Of a DNA stretch of 64,000 nt, positions 43,948 to 52,011 are shown one piece after another. Numbering within the stretch: position 1 is the first letter of the stretch; the number at the start of each line of letters is the position of its first letter. Made by a program: the position numbers and the translations under genes. Where the stretch lies: NCBI RefSeq assembly GCF_013141865.1, contig NZ_RCST01000001.1, forward strand, positions 4,774,001 to 4,838,000, in the 5' to 3' direction. The notes beneath the pieces are model-generated. The model was not told the DNA's origin and did no database searches. It worked only from the letters and a program-made list of their open reading frames with translations. This DNA comes from Methylomonas sp. ZR1 (GTDB lineage Bacteria; Pseudomonadota; Gammaproteobacteria; Methylococcales; Methylomonadaceae).

Positions 43948-46119
43948 ATGCCATTACCGGTACCGAATTTAGACGACAGACGCTTCGAGGATTTGGTTGC
44001 CGAGGCCAAGGCCCGGCTGGCCAGCCATTTGCCGGAACTGGCGCAGATTGCCCCCGGCGACCCGCTCAACAGCTTTGTGGATTTATTCGCCTGGCTAACC
44101 GAAACCATTTTGTACCGCGCCAACTTAATTCCGGAACGGCAGCGCCGGGTGTTTTTAAATTTATTGCAAATTCCGGTGCGCGCCGCTAGGCCGGCCAAGG
44201 GCATAGTCTGCGTCGATGCCGGACCGACCAGCGTGTTGCCGGCGGCATTATTGGCGGACGGCAGCCAACTGCGGGCCGGAAAACAGATTTTGACGGCGGT
44301 CGGCGAATTGCAACCCACCTGCCTGAGCTTACAAGTGTTGATCAAACAGAAGTTGGAGGCTGCCGATCTGGCCGCGCTGGGTTTGACCTTGCAGGATTTG
44401 CAGGAACAGTACGGATTGCGCAACGGCCAACGTCCCGAGCCGTTTCAACCGCGCCGCTTCCAGCCGGTTAAGGAAGTGCTGGATCTGACCGGCAGTCTGG
44501 ATCGCAGCTTTTACCTGGCCTGCATCGCCCCCAGGCAGCTGGAGGGCCAGATTGCCTTGCTGCGCAGCCATCTGGCCGGCGTGGCCTTCAATATCGGCAT
44601 CGCGCCCGCCGACAATCTGGACGGCGACGCGATCAACGAACTGAATCCGCGCAAGCTGATTTGGGAGTTGGTTTCCACCGGCGAGGCCGGCGAAACGATT
44701 TATCTACCCTTGGATGTGCTGGCCGACAGCTCCAAAGGCGGCCGGCAAACCGGCGTGGTGCGCTTGCGCTTACCCAAAAATCCGGCGCTGTTTCAGGCGT
44801 TTGTACCGACCGATCCGATGTTCAGCGGTGTCGGCGATAGGCCGCCGGAATTGGCTGATCAAGTCGAAGCCGGCCGCGTGGCGTTTTGGTTGCGCTTGCG
44901 TTGCCCGGAACATCCCAACTTACAACTGGGCTACCTGGCGCTGAATGCCGTCGATGTGCTGGCCCAAGGCTTGAAACAGGATTTACTGGTGGGTATGGGT
45001 ACCGGCCAGCCGGATCAGGTGGTGGTCTTGCCCAATCAAAATATCGATGCGGCGACCTTGCAACTGGATGTTGAGGAAAATGGTGCCTGGGTGCGTTGGC
45101 AACAGGTGGCTTTTCTTGCCGGTCAAGCCGCCGATGCCAGGGTGTATCGGCTCAATCCGCAGTCCGGTTACGTGTACTTTGGCGACGGCACGACCGGGCG
45201 ACGGCCGCCGTCGGGTAGCCGGATTCGTATTGCGGCTTACTTATTTGGCGGCGGCAGCGCCGGTAATCTGCCCGCCGGGAGCATCAAGGAAGTGGTGAAC
45301 GGCAGTTCGCGTTACAAGCTGCGTCACGAATGGCCGTTAAGCGGCGGCATTGATGCGGAAACGGTCGAGCAGGCGGAAAAACGCATCCCACAATTTCTGA
45401 CCCATCGCAACCGGGCGGTGACGCAACAGGATTTCAAAATCATCACCGAAGCCAATCCCGTCAATCCGGTGGCCCGCGCCGAAGTGTTGGTGGGTTTTCT
45501 GCCCGGTGCCAGCATTCGTGCGGCGCGCGACGACGTGCCGGGAGTGGTCAGCGTATTCGTGCTGCCGCCGGCCGAACCGGCTGTGGGTCACACGCCCAAG
45601 CCCAACCAGGGCTTGTTGAAAGACGTGTTTGCCTATCTATTGCAGCGGACCATGGTCGGCACCGAATTGTATGTGTTAAGCCCGGAGTTCGTGCCGATTG
45701 CCGTCAGTGTGAAAGTGCAGGTGCGCGACATCGAAACCGAGCAACAAACCCTGCGCGACGTGCAGCAGACGCTGCTGGAATACCTGTGGCCGCTGGCACC
45801 CGGTGGCGCGCGCGGTGCCGGGTGGCCCTTGGGCGGCGCGGTGCGCGCCAACGAATTATTGACCCAGGCGGCGCGGGTGGCCGGGGTGCAGGCCGTGAAT
45901 GCCTTGAGCCTGTTTCAACGCGGTAGCCAGGGTTGGCGACGTTTGCCCGCCGATGAGCCGGTCAACTTGACTAAATACCAGTTGCCCGAGCTGCTGGGTG
46001 TGCGCGCCGACAGCGGTTCCGGCACACCGGCCTTGCCGGACGGCATCGGCTTGCTGGAAGGCCAAACCCCGGACGATAGTTTGGGTGTCGCGGTACCGGT
46101 GATACCGGACATTTGTTGA
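43948..46119 (+). CDS. eCIS baseplate J-like wedge protein (Afp11-like)
   Basis: This 723-residue protein starts with LPVPNLDDRRFEDLVAEAKARL and has the Afp11/gpJ arrangement: DPLNSFVDLFAWLTETILYRANLIPER, the LPKNPALFQAFVPTDPMFSG region, YFGDGTTGRRPPSGSRI and a C-terminal VQVRDIETEQQTLRDVQQTLLEYLWPL. It forms the wedge of the baseplate with Afp12. It lies 19 bp after gp25 and 9 bp before the next wedge-like gene. Confidence 0.93.
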   Translation: MPLPVPNLDDRRFEDLVAEAKARLASHLPELAQIAPGDPLNSFVDLFAWLTETILYRANLIPERQRRVFLNLLQIPVRAARPAKGIVCVDAGPTSVLPAALLADGSQLRAGKQILTAVGELQPTCLSLQVLIKQKLEAADLAALGLTLQDLQEQYGLRNGQRPEPFQPRRFQPVKEVLDLTGSLDRSFYLACIAPRQLEGQIALLRSHLAGVAFNIGIAPADNLDGDAINELNPRKLIWELVSTGEAGETIYLPLDVLADSSKGGRQTGVVRLRLPKNPALFQAFVPTDPMFSGVGDRPPELADQVEAGRVAFWLRLRCPEHPNLQLGYLALNAVDVLAQGLKQDLLVGMGTGQPDQVVVLPNQNIDAATLQLDVEENGAWVRWQQVAFLAGQAADARVYRLNPQSGYVYFGDGTTGRRPPSGSRIRIAAYLFGGGSAGNLPAGSIKEVVNGSSRYKLRHEWPLSGGIDAETVEQAEKRIPQFLTHRNRAVTQQDFKIITEANPVNPVARAEVLVGFLPGASIRAARDDVPGVVSVFVLPPAEPAVGHTPKPNQGLLKDVFAYLLQRTMVGTELYVLSPEFVPIAVSVKVQVRDIETEQQTLRDVQQTLLEYLWPLAPGGARGAGWPLGGAVRANELLTQAARVAGVQAVNALSLFQRGSQGWRRLPADEPVNLTKYQLPELLGVRADSGSGTPALPDGIGLLEGQTPDDSLGVAVPVIPDIC

Positions 46120-46128
46120 GGGCGAGCG

Positions 46129-48555
46129 ATGGACGTCAACAACACCCCGTATTTTTTAATGAAAGGCCAAGCCGATTTCGAACAGGGTTCCAGTCATTTG
46201 AACTGGAATGCCGGTTTACAGGCGCTGAAGCTGGCGCAAAATCAGGTTTTGCGCTTGCCGGCCGCCGATCCGGCGGCGGCTTTGCTGGCGTGGCAGAACA
46301 GCGTGCCGCTGGCCTTGGACAGTTTTAATCAGATCGGTCGTTTGAGTGCCGACGGTGCGCGTGTCGAATTTAACAGCGGCCGTGGTTATCTAAGCTTGCA
46401 GGACAATGAATTGCAGGATGTTGTCGCGCCACAGGGCCGCTTTACCGACATGGCGTTCGCGTCGGTCGCGGCCGGCGGCAAGCCGGGCTTCGGCCAACCG
46501 GCCGGTGACGGCAGATTGGCTTTGCCGTTCAGTGACGGTATCAATCAGCATGGTTTGCTGCTGTTTCATCTGGCTCGCCGTTGGCAAACCTTTTGTACAT
46601 GGGGCAATGCGGAGGGTGAGGATGCTGCGTCGCAAATGCCGCTAAGGGCGTGTGTCGACGGCGAGCAGCGAATCTGGCTAATCAGCAATTCCGGTTTGAT
46701 GTTATGCAGTGGTGAACCTTTGCCCTTGCCGTACACGCCGCAACCGGTGCGCTTCGAACCCGAGCAGGCCAATCCGCACCCCCTACGCCGCATCTGGCAG
46801 CAAGCCTTGCCTGATGGGCTGCAAGCGCTGGCGCTATGTTGCGATTTACAGCAGATTTTTATCTTGTGCCACGACGGTATCGGGGCGCAGGCCATAGTGA
46901 CGCGGCCTCTATCGGCATTGGCCGATGAGCCATTCAAAATCTACGCCTGCCCGGCCGAGTTGCCGTTTGCTATCGACCTGGCGCTGGCGGCCGATTCCTC
47001 TTTACCCGACAGCGGCCGGCTGGCGGCTTTGGTGCCGCGCGCGGCGGATGATGCGAAATTCACGCAACGCGATTGCCCGGTGTTGACGCTGCATTGGGAT
47101 AGTGAAACCAACACCGGCCAGGCCCGCTTGCTCCTCGAGCGATATCCAATGCTGTCGCAAGCCGTGCCGCGTTTTGTCAGCAGCGCCGACGGCCAGTTGC
47201 GTTATCAAGCCGAGGCCGATGCGGATTTTCCGGCGATAGCTCCGCGCCCCAGAGAATTGCATGCCTTGCGCCGACCGCAGTTTTTTCTGGAAGGCACGGC
47301 CTTATTGCATGAGTTGGATTCCGGCCAAGTCGATACCCAATGGCACCGACTGTATCTGGACGCCTGCATCCCGCCGGGCTGCGATATTCAGATTGCGGTG
47401 CGGGTATTTGCCAGCCGGCAGGCGGTGCGGCCCAAGCCCATCGAGCAACCCGCGCCGTTGTGGAACCCGTTGCCGTCCGAACTGCCGTTCGCGGCAAGCC
47501 TGGCCGGCCAGCAAGCCGGCACTAGCGGTTTATTCGAGATTTTGTTGCAACAGCCTTCCGGTCGGGTGCGGCAGTTGCGCGGGCGCTATCTGCAAATTCA
47601 AGTGACTTTGCGCGGCGACGGCCGGCAAAGTCCGGCCTTGCACGCCATCAGAGTCTATTACCCGCGCTTTTCCTACCAGGAAGCTTATTTTCCGGAATTT
47701 TACCGGCAGGAACTCAGTTACGACCCGGTGCAAGCCATCGGTCCGGCCAATGGCGCCGATGTGCGCGAGCGTTTGCTGGCAGCCTTCGAAGGGGTATTGA
47801 CCCCGCTGGAAGGCCGGATTGCTGCCAGCGAGCAATTGCTGGCGCCCGAGGCAACGCCTGCCGCTAACTTGCCTTGGTTGGCCGAGGCCGTAGGTGGTCA
47901 GCTGCCGAGCCACTGGCCGGAAGCCCGGCAGCGGCGCTGGCTACGGGACCTGACCTTGATGCAACAATACAAGGGTACGCTGGCGGCCTTGAATCTGGCT
48001 TTGGACATCGTCAGTGACGGCGGTGTGCAGCGCGGCGAAATTGTGGTTTTAGAGAATTTCCGCTTGCGGCGGACCATGGCGACGATCTTGGGCATAGACA
48101 TGGACGACGGCGATCACCCCTTAACTCTGGGCACCGGCATGAGCGGCAACAGCATCGTCGGCGACAGCTTGATTCTGTCGGAAAGCGATGCCCGGCAATT
48201 TCTGGCTTTGTTCGCCCCGGAGCTCGCGACCGCCGACGAAGCGGCCCAGGTCAAAGCGTTTTTTGCAGAATACGCGCACCAGGTCAGCATCTTGCTGCAC
48301 GGGCGGGCGGTGAGTTTGCGGACTGCTGTGGAAGACATTTTGACGGAACAGCTACCGGCGCACCTGCAATACCGGATCATCGAAACCGAACATCCCTTCG
48401 TGCTGGGCATCGCGCCGCTGCTAGGCATGGATACCTTCATCGAAACCGTGCCGCCGTTCCGCCGCGTGACGCTGGACGACACTTATCTGGGCCACGAGGG
48501 GATTTTGAAAAACCCGGCGGCATTTTCACCGGAGGACATCAATGCACAGGCTTAG
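46129..48555 (+). CDS. eCIS baseplate protein, tail-protein-I-like (Afp12-like)
   Basis: This 808-residue protein has a large N-terminal beta-rich part (about 1-500) without clear motif. The C-terminal tail-protein-I-like domain (about 530-690) has YDPVQAIGPANGADVRERLLAAF, LEGRIAASEQLLAPEATPA, LPWLAEAVGG and LMQQYKGTLAALNLALDI, then a final VEDILTEQLPAHLQYRI. It is the wedge partner of the J protein. The N-terminal part looks like a propeller or fibre-dock but this is inference. Confidence 0.85.
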   Translation: MDVNNTPYFLMKGQADFEQGSSHLNWNAGLQALKLAQNQVLRLPAADPAAALLAWQNSVPLALDSFNQIGRLSADGARVEFNSGRGYLSLQDNELQDVVAPQGRFTDMAFASVAAGGKPGFGQPAGDGRLALPFSDGINQHGLLLFHLARRWQTFCTWGNAEGEDAASQMPLRACVDGEQRIWLISNSGLMLCSGEPLPLPYTPQPVRFEPEQANPHPLRRIWQQALPDGLQALALCCDLQQIFILCHDGIGAQAIVTRPLSALADEPFKIYACPAELPFAIDLALAADSSLPDSGRLAALVPRAADDAKFTQRDCPVLTLHWDSETNTGQARLLLERYPMLSQAVPRFVSSADGQLRYQAEADADFPAIAPRPRELHALRRPQFFLEGTALLHELDSGQVDTQWHRLYLDACIPPGCDIQIAVRVFASRQAVRPKPIEQPAPLWNPLPSELPFAASLAGQQAGTSGLFEILLQQPSGRVRQLRGRYLQIQVTLRGDGRQSPALHAIRVYYPRFSYQEAYFPEFYRQELSYDPVQAIGPANGADVRERLLAAFEGVLTPLEGRIAASEQLLAPEATPAANLPWLAEAVGGQLPSHWPEARQRRWLRDLTLMQQYKGTLAALNLALDIVSDGGVQRGEIVVLENFRLRRTMATILGIDMDDGDHPLTLGTGMSGNSIVGDSLILSESDARQFLALFAPELATADEAAQVKAFFAEYAHQVSILLHGRAVSLRTAVEDILTEQLPAHLQYRIIETEHPFVLGIAPLLGMDTFIETVPPFRRVTLDDTYLGHEGILKNPAAFSPEDINAQA

Positions 48556-48685
48556 CGGTTTTCCTGGGTTGGTTAACAACCCGGTCCTGTCTATCACGTT
48601 GATCTCCTTTGGGCTGAGTCCTTCGACTGGTTCGGCGCAACCGGCTTGGCGGATTCCGGTTCCTGTCAGAGGCTGGGGAAGAAGC

Positions 48686-48785
48686 TCCCTCTCCTCGCGG
48701 GAGAGGGTTGGGGTGAGGGGGCTCGAGCAATGTGATCCAGCTGTTTTTAGCCTCTCACCCTATCCTCTCCCGGAGGGCGATGGGA
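48686..48785 (+). repeat. Inverted pair of degenerate REP-like elements
   Basis: CCCTCTCCTCGCGGGAGAGG then TTGGGGTGAGGGG (48686-48720) is the reverse-orientation relative of CCTCTCACCCTATCCTCTCC then CGGAGGGCGATGGGAT (48750-48785). Both match the 35-bp element at 39810 with substitutions. The pair flanks a short spacer, a BIME-like arrangement, inside the 291-bp gap between the wedge gene and the next eCIS gene. Confidence 0.65.
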
Positions 48786-48846
48786 TTTATGCTGCCGGAT
48801 TCCGAGATTTTGGCATTTCCTATTGGGCACCACACACGGAGGCCGC

Positions 48847-49749
48847 ATGGATACCCTAGATGATTTCACTACGCTGGAACAGGACGCCACGTTAGACGAG
48901 CCCCTGCGCCGCGTGGCTTACGAGGCTGGAATGATGCTGGGTCTGGAAGCAACCCGCGACGAGCAGGCCTACCATCGCCGCCGCCTGACCCGCCATCAAT
49001 ACTGGCTGCAAGGTTACGGCACGCTAGCGGGCATGGCGGTGAGCATGGCGCCGGCCACGCATCCCAACAACTCCGACAATCTAACCGTGCGCTTGCTGGT
49101 TAGTCCCGGCATCGGCATCGACGGTCTGGGCCGCGAAGTGCTGATTCACGAACCCTACTGCATCAATCTCGGCGACTGGCTGGCCGCGCAAACCGAGAGC
49201 TATCTGCGCGAAGGATACAGCGACGCCGATAATCTGCTTTGGCTGAAAATCTGCGTGCGGCAAAAAGATTGCCCGGTGGCAATGCAGCCGGTGCTGGCGC
49301 GCAAACTCAATCTCAGTACCGATGCGGTGCAACCCAGCCGTACCGCTGACAGCGTGCGTCTGGAATTGATTCCGGAATTACCGGAACCTGCGGGCGACGA
49401 TGCCTACCAACCCTGGGCCTGCCATCAAGCTTTGCCTGCGGCGATGCCGGCCTTGTCGGTCGCAGAACAAGCCTGGTTGCAGCAAGTGCAAACCGATAAT
49501 GCCGAAGCCGGCGCTCAACTGGCACTGCATGCCCGTTTGCTGCATGCGCTGGACAGTAGTGGGGTTAATCCGCAGCAATTGAATGACGAACTGGAGGAGG
49601 GCGCCCGTTTGTTGCTGGCCAGGATCAGCATCAGCGTCGCCGACATCAACGCCATTTTGGTCAACCCGCAATTAATCTCGATCAACAACTTGGTGCGGCC
49701 GTTCCTGGCCACCGCCAGCCAATTGGCCTGGCTGGCGCGCCAGCCCTGA
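48847..49749 (+). CDS. eCIS-associated protein, first of three sharing an N-terminal module
   Basis: This 300-residue protein has an N-terminal module (about residues 12-120) with LGLEATRDEQAYHRRRLTRH, WLQGYGTLAGMAVSM and LLVSPGIGIDGLGREVLI. Two downstream genes have the same pattern (a start, E/DxxxDQ, then G...GxGxVxGL and L...PGxAxxxxGRxL). A C-terminal helical part ends PQLISINNLVRPFLATA. Position among baseplate genes suggests a peripheral baseplate or fibre-dock part. The ATG at 48847 is chosen over 48823. Function unknown. Confidence 0.6.
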   Translation: MDTLDDFTTLEQDATLDEPLRRVAYEAGMMLGLEATRDEQAYHRRRLTRHQYWLQGYGTLAGMAVSMAPATHPNNSDNLTVRLLVSPGIGIDGLGREVLIHEPYCINLGDWLAAQTESYLREGYSDADNLLWLKICVRQKDCPVAMQPVLARKLNLSTDAVQPSRTADSVRLELIPELPEPAGDDAYQPWACHQALPAAMPALSVAEQAWLQQVQTDNAEAGAQLALHARLLHALDSSGVNPQQLNDELEEGARLLLARISISVADINAILVNPQLISINNLVRPFLATASQLAWLARQP

Positions 49750-49762
49750 TCATGGAGGGACT

Positions 49763-51454
49763 ATGAGCGAAATTTTATTTCAACCTCTCGGTAATCCGAT
49801 TGCCGCCGGGCTGGCGCTGGATCAAGTTGCCGACATCGACCCGCGTCTGACTCGTAGCCACTATTTTGATGGCCGCTTGCTGACCGCGGAAGACCTGACC
49901 CGCGATCAAATCTATCTGGATCAGCGCTTGCGCGAGCTGGGCCGGGTGCTGGGCAGCGGCATCGTCGCCGGTTTGGCCTTGAGCTTCGACCGCTTCACCG
50001 GCTTGCTGACGCTGGAACCGGGGTTGGCGATGACGCCGGCCGGCCGGGTGCTGGAGCTGGGCAGCCGGCTCATCGTCAATTTGCGCGACCGGGCCTTGAT
50101 CAGCGGCCTGAACGACGGCAATTTCTCCAATTTAAATCGGGGTTTGTACGCGGTCGTGTTGCGTTATGTCGATGTCGGCACCGACATTGCTGAAGTGTTT
50201 CCGAAAGATTTGAGCGCCAAACGCGGCTTTCAGTACGCGATGATTACCGAGTCGGTGCAAATGGGCCTGGTGCCTTTGCCGATTCCGCTGCCGCAACAAA
50301 GCCCTTTGCAAATTCGGGCACGTTTGATGAGGGAGTTGCTCGGCGAGGATCAATTGCACGGCTTATTGCCGGAAGACGCGGTGGCACTGGGTTTGGTGGC
50401 GATTCAAGAAGGCGCGCCGCAATGGCTGGATGCGCAATTGCTGCGCCATCCTTTGCGCGCCGAGCCGGGCATAGACTCGTTGCAAAGCGACTTGTCGCGG
50501 CAGTACGAAGCCTTATTAGCCGATATTCTGAGCAATCGCCGCAGCGGCGGTTTGACCGGCGATTTTCATGCCAGCGATTATTTTTCCTTGCTACCGCCGG
50601 TCGGCACTCTGCCCAAGGAAGCGGTCGATCCGGTCAACGGTCGGCAAGGTTATTTTCCGGAAAACTACCAGGTTGCTATCGCGCCTTTACGGCAATCGGA
50701 CGTGGAACAGATTCGCGCCGAATCCCTGGCTTTGCCGCCTATTGATTTAAGCAACGGCGAGCCGGTGGACATCGTCGTACTGGTGCCTTTGTCCAATCTG
50801 GATTACGGCCATTATGCCGCGCAACTGGAGCGCAATTTCGATCCGAATAAACGCCTGCTGCCGCAACTGGATTTGCTGCGCCTCAAGCTATATCCGGTCA
50901 GGCCGGTACATGCACTGGATACAGACCAGGCCGCTTGGCAAGCCATCTGGGACCGCTTCGGCAGCAACGCGCCGTTGTACGTACGCCGGCCCAGTCGCGC
51001 GGCGGAGACTTCGATCAGCGGTATCGTGTTAGCGCTAGGTACGTCCTTGCCGACACCGCCCGAAGTGGTGGGTGGTCCGGCCGACGGCGGTGGCTTGATC
51101 GACGACGAGGACAACGTGTTCTTGAAACGGGTGAATTACCCGATGCTGGCCGAGCTGCGGGCTCCGACCGACGATGCTGGCCGTGCGGCATTAGCCACTT
51201 TGGTGGAGTCTTTCAGTGAGTCGGCATTGGTCGCCACCAGCCAACGCATCTTGCTATTGGTGGAGCGCCAATACGACGCGGTAATCTGGCAAACCCTGCA
51301 ACAACTGGCCGTCGCCAACAATCTTGAAGCATTTTTGGCCGCCCTGCGCGCCAAACCGGCTAACCAATCGACCAGCGAATTGGTTGTTGCTGGCGGCGGG
51401 GCCTTGGGTTTGGATAACGGCTTAATCGGGCAATGGACGGTGTTGTTGCCGTGA
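49763..51454 (+). CDS. eCIS-associated protein, second of three sharing an N-terminal module
   Basis: This 563-residue protein starts MSEILFQPLGNPIAAGLALD and has the shared module at about residues 25-120: SHYFDGRLLTAEDLTRDQIY, LGSGIVAGLALSFDRFTG, LEPGLAMTPAGRVLELG. A longer C-terminal part is without a known family. It follows the previous paralogue after 13 bp. It is followed by a 557-bp repeat region before the third paralogue. Role unknown; the FDGRLL/TAEDL pattern is seen in eCIS and phage-like baseplate proteins. Confidence 0.62.
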   Translation: MSEILFQPLGNPIAAGLALDQVADIDPRLTRSHYFDGRLLTAEDLTRDQIYLDQRLRELGRVLGSGIVAGLALSFDRFTGLLTLEPGLAMTPAGRVLELGSRLIVNLRDRALISGLNDGNFSNLNRGLYAVVLRYVDVGTDIAEVFPKDLSAKRGFQYAMITESVQMGLVPLPIPLPQQSPLQIRARLMRELLGEDQLHGLLPEDAVALGLVAIQEGAPQWLDAQLLRHPLRAEPGIDSLQSDLSRQYEALLADILSNRRSGGLTGDFHASDYFSLLPPVGTLPKEAVDPVNGRQGYFPENYQVAIAPLRQSDVEQIRAESLALPPIDLSNGEPVDIVVLVPLSNLDYGHYAAQLERNFDPNKRLLPQLDLLRLKLYPVRPVHALDTDQAAWQAIWDRFGSNAPLYVRRPSRAAETSISGIVLALGTSLPTPPEVVGGPADGGGLIDDEDNVFLKRVNYPMLAELRAPTDDAGRAALATLVESFSESALVATSQRILLLVERQYDAVIWQTLQQLAVANNLEAFLAALRAKPANQSTSELVVAGGGALGLDNGLIGQWTVLLP

Positions 51455-51513
51455 TGGGGGTTAGTTACTTTGCAATATTTTGAAGAGGACTTGGAAATTG
51501 GCGGTTTTATATC

Positions 51514-51548
51514 CCCTCACCCTAGCCCTCTCCCGGAGGGAGAGGGGA
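51514..51548 (+). repeat. Short REP-like palindrome, copy 2
   Basis: Identical over 35 bp to the element at 39810-39844, including its relation to the larger repeat that follows about 130 bp further on (48 bp in copy 1). Confidence 0.85.
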
Positions 51549-51581
51549 CTTTTACGATAGGCTCCTGAAGGATAAGTTTTT

Positions 51582-51651
51582 GTAGGGTGGGCACGATTGA
51601 GTGCCCACGCGGAGGTACACAGCCAACGGTGGGCAAAATTGCCCACCCTAC
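51582..51651 (+). repeat. 70-bp MITE-like element with 12-bp terminal inverted repeats
   Basis: GTAGGGTGGGCA (51582-51593) and TGCCCACCCTAC (51640-51651) are perfect inverted repeats at the ends of a 70-bp element. A second internal arm pair is also present (GGGCACGATTGAGTGCCC). It is a compact, hairpin-forming element common in style to bacterial REP/MITE sequences. Confidence 0.75.
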
Positions 51652-51677
51652 GCCTTCGTTTCGGGACGGGTTTTCAT

Positions 51678-51927
51678 CCCGTATGCCGCGCCGAGCACCG
51701 GAGCTTTTGAACGGATCAGCCCGAAGGGGTGCGGCATGGATGCCGCACGTTGCCGAAGGGGCAGGAAGCCCCTTTCGGCAACCCCGTTCAAAAGCGAGGA
51801 GCACAGGGGATAAGCGGCATTCGGGTGTCTTTTCTTTTGGATACTTTTCTTTGGACAAGCAAAGAAAAGTATCTCGGCTGTCGGTCCGAGAACCGACATT
51901 AAAAACATCTGTCGCGATAGCGACACA
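51678..51927 (+). repeat. Hairpin-rich dispersed repeat of about 250 bp, copy 2
   Basis: This is the second copy of the element at 39892-40140, in direct orientation about 11.8 kb away. The first 39 bases match exactly (CCCGTATGCCGCGCCGAGCA and onward to GAACGGAT), and hairpin arms show compensatory changes (for example GGCGCCGC against GGTGCGGC), as expected if the fold is selected. The two copies bracket hub, spike and baseplate genes. Confidence 0.85.
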
Positions 51928-52011
51928 ATAAAAGCTGTTCCAGGTCGGGGAAGGTTTATGCAAACAAAATTTCCCCAACAGATATGGAAAGAAGAGTAAG
52001 GAGTAGCCATC

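Larger units (their letters stand above)
51455..52011 (+). other. Intergenic repeat island between eCIS genes
   Basis: This 557-bp gap has three different repeat elements in a row (35-bp REP-like, 70-bp MITE-like and 250-bp hairpin element; each is listed separately) and no supported gene. A strong AAGGAG ribosome site at its right end serves the next eCIS gene. Confidence 0.75.
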
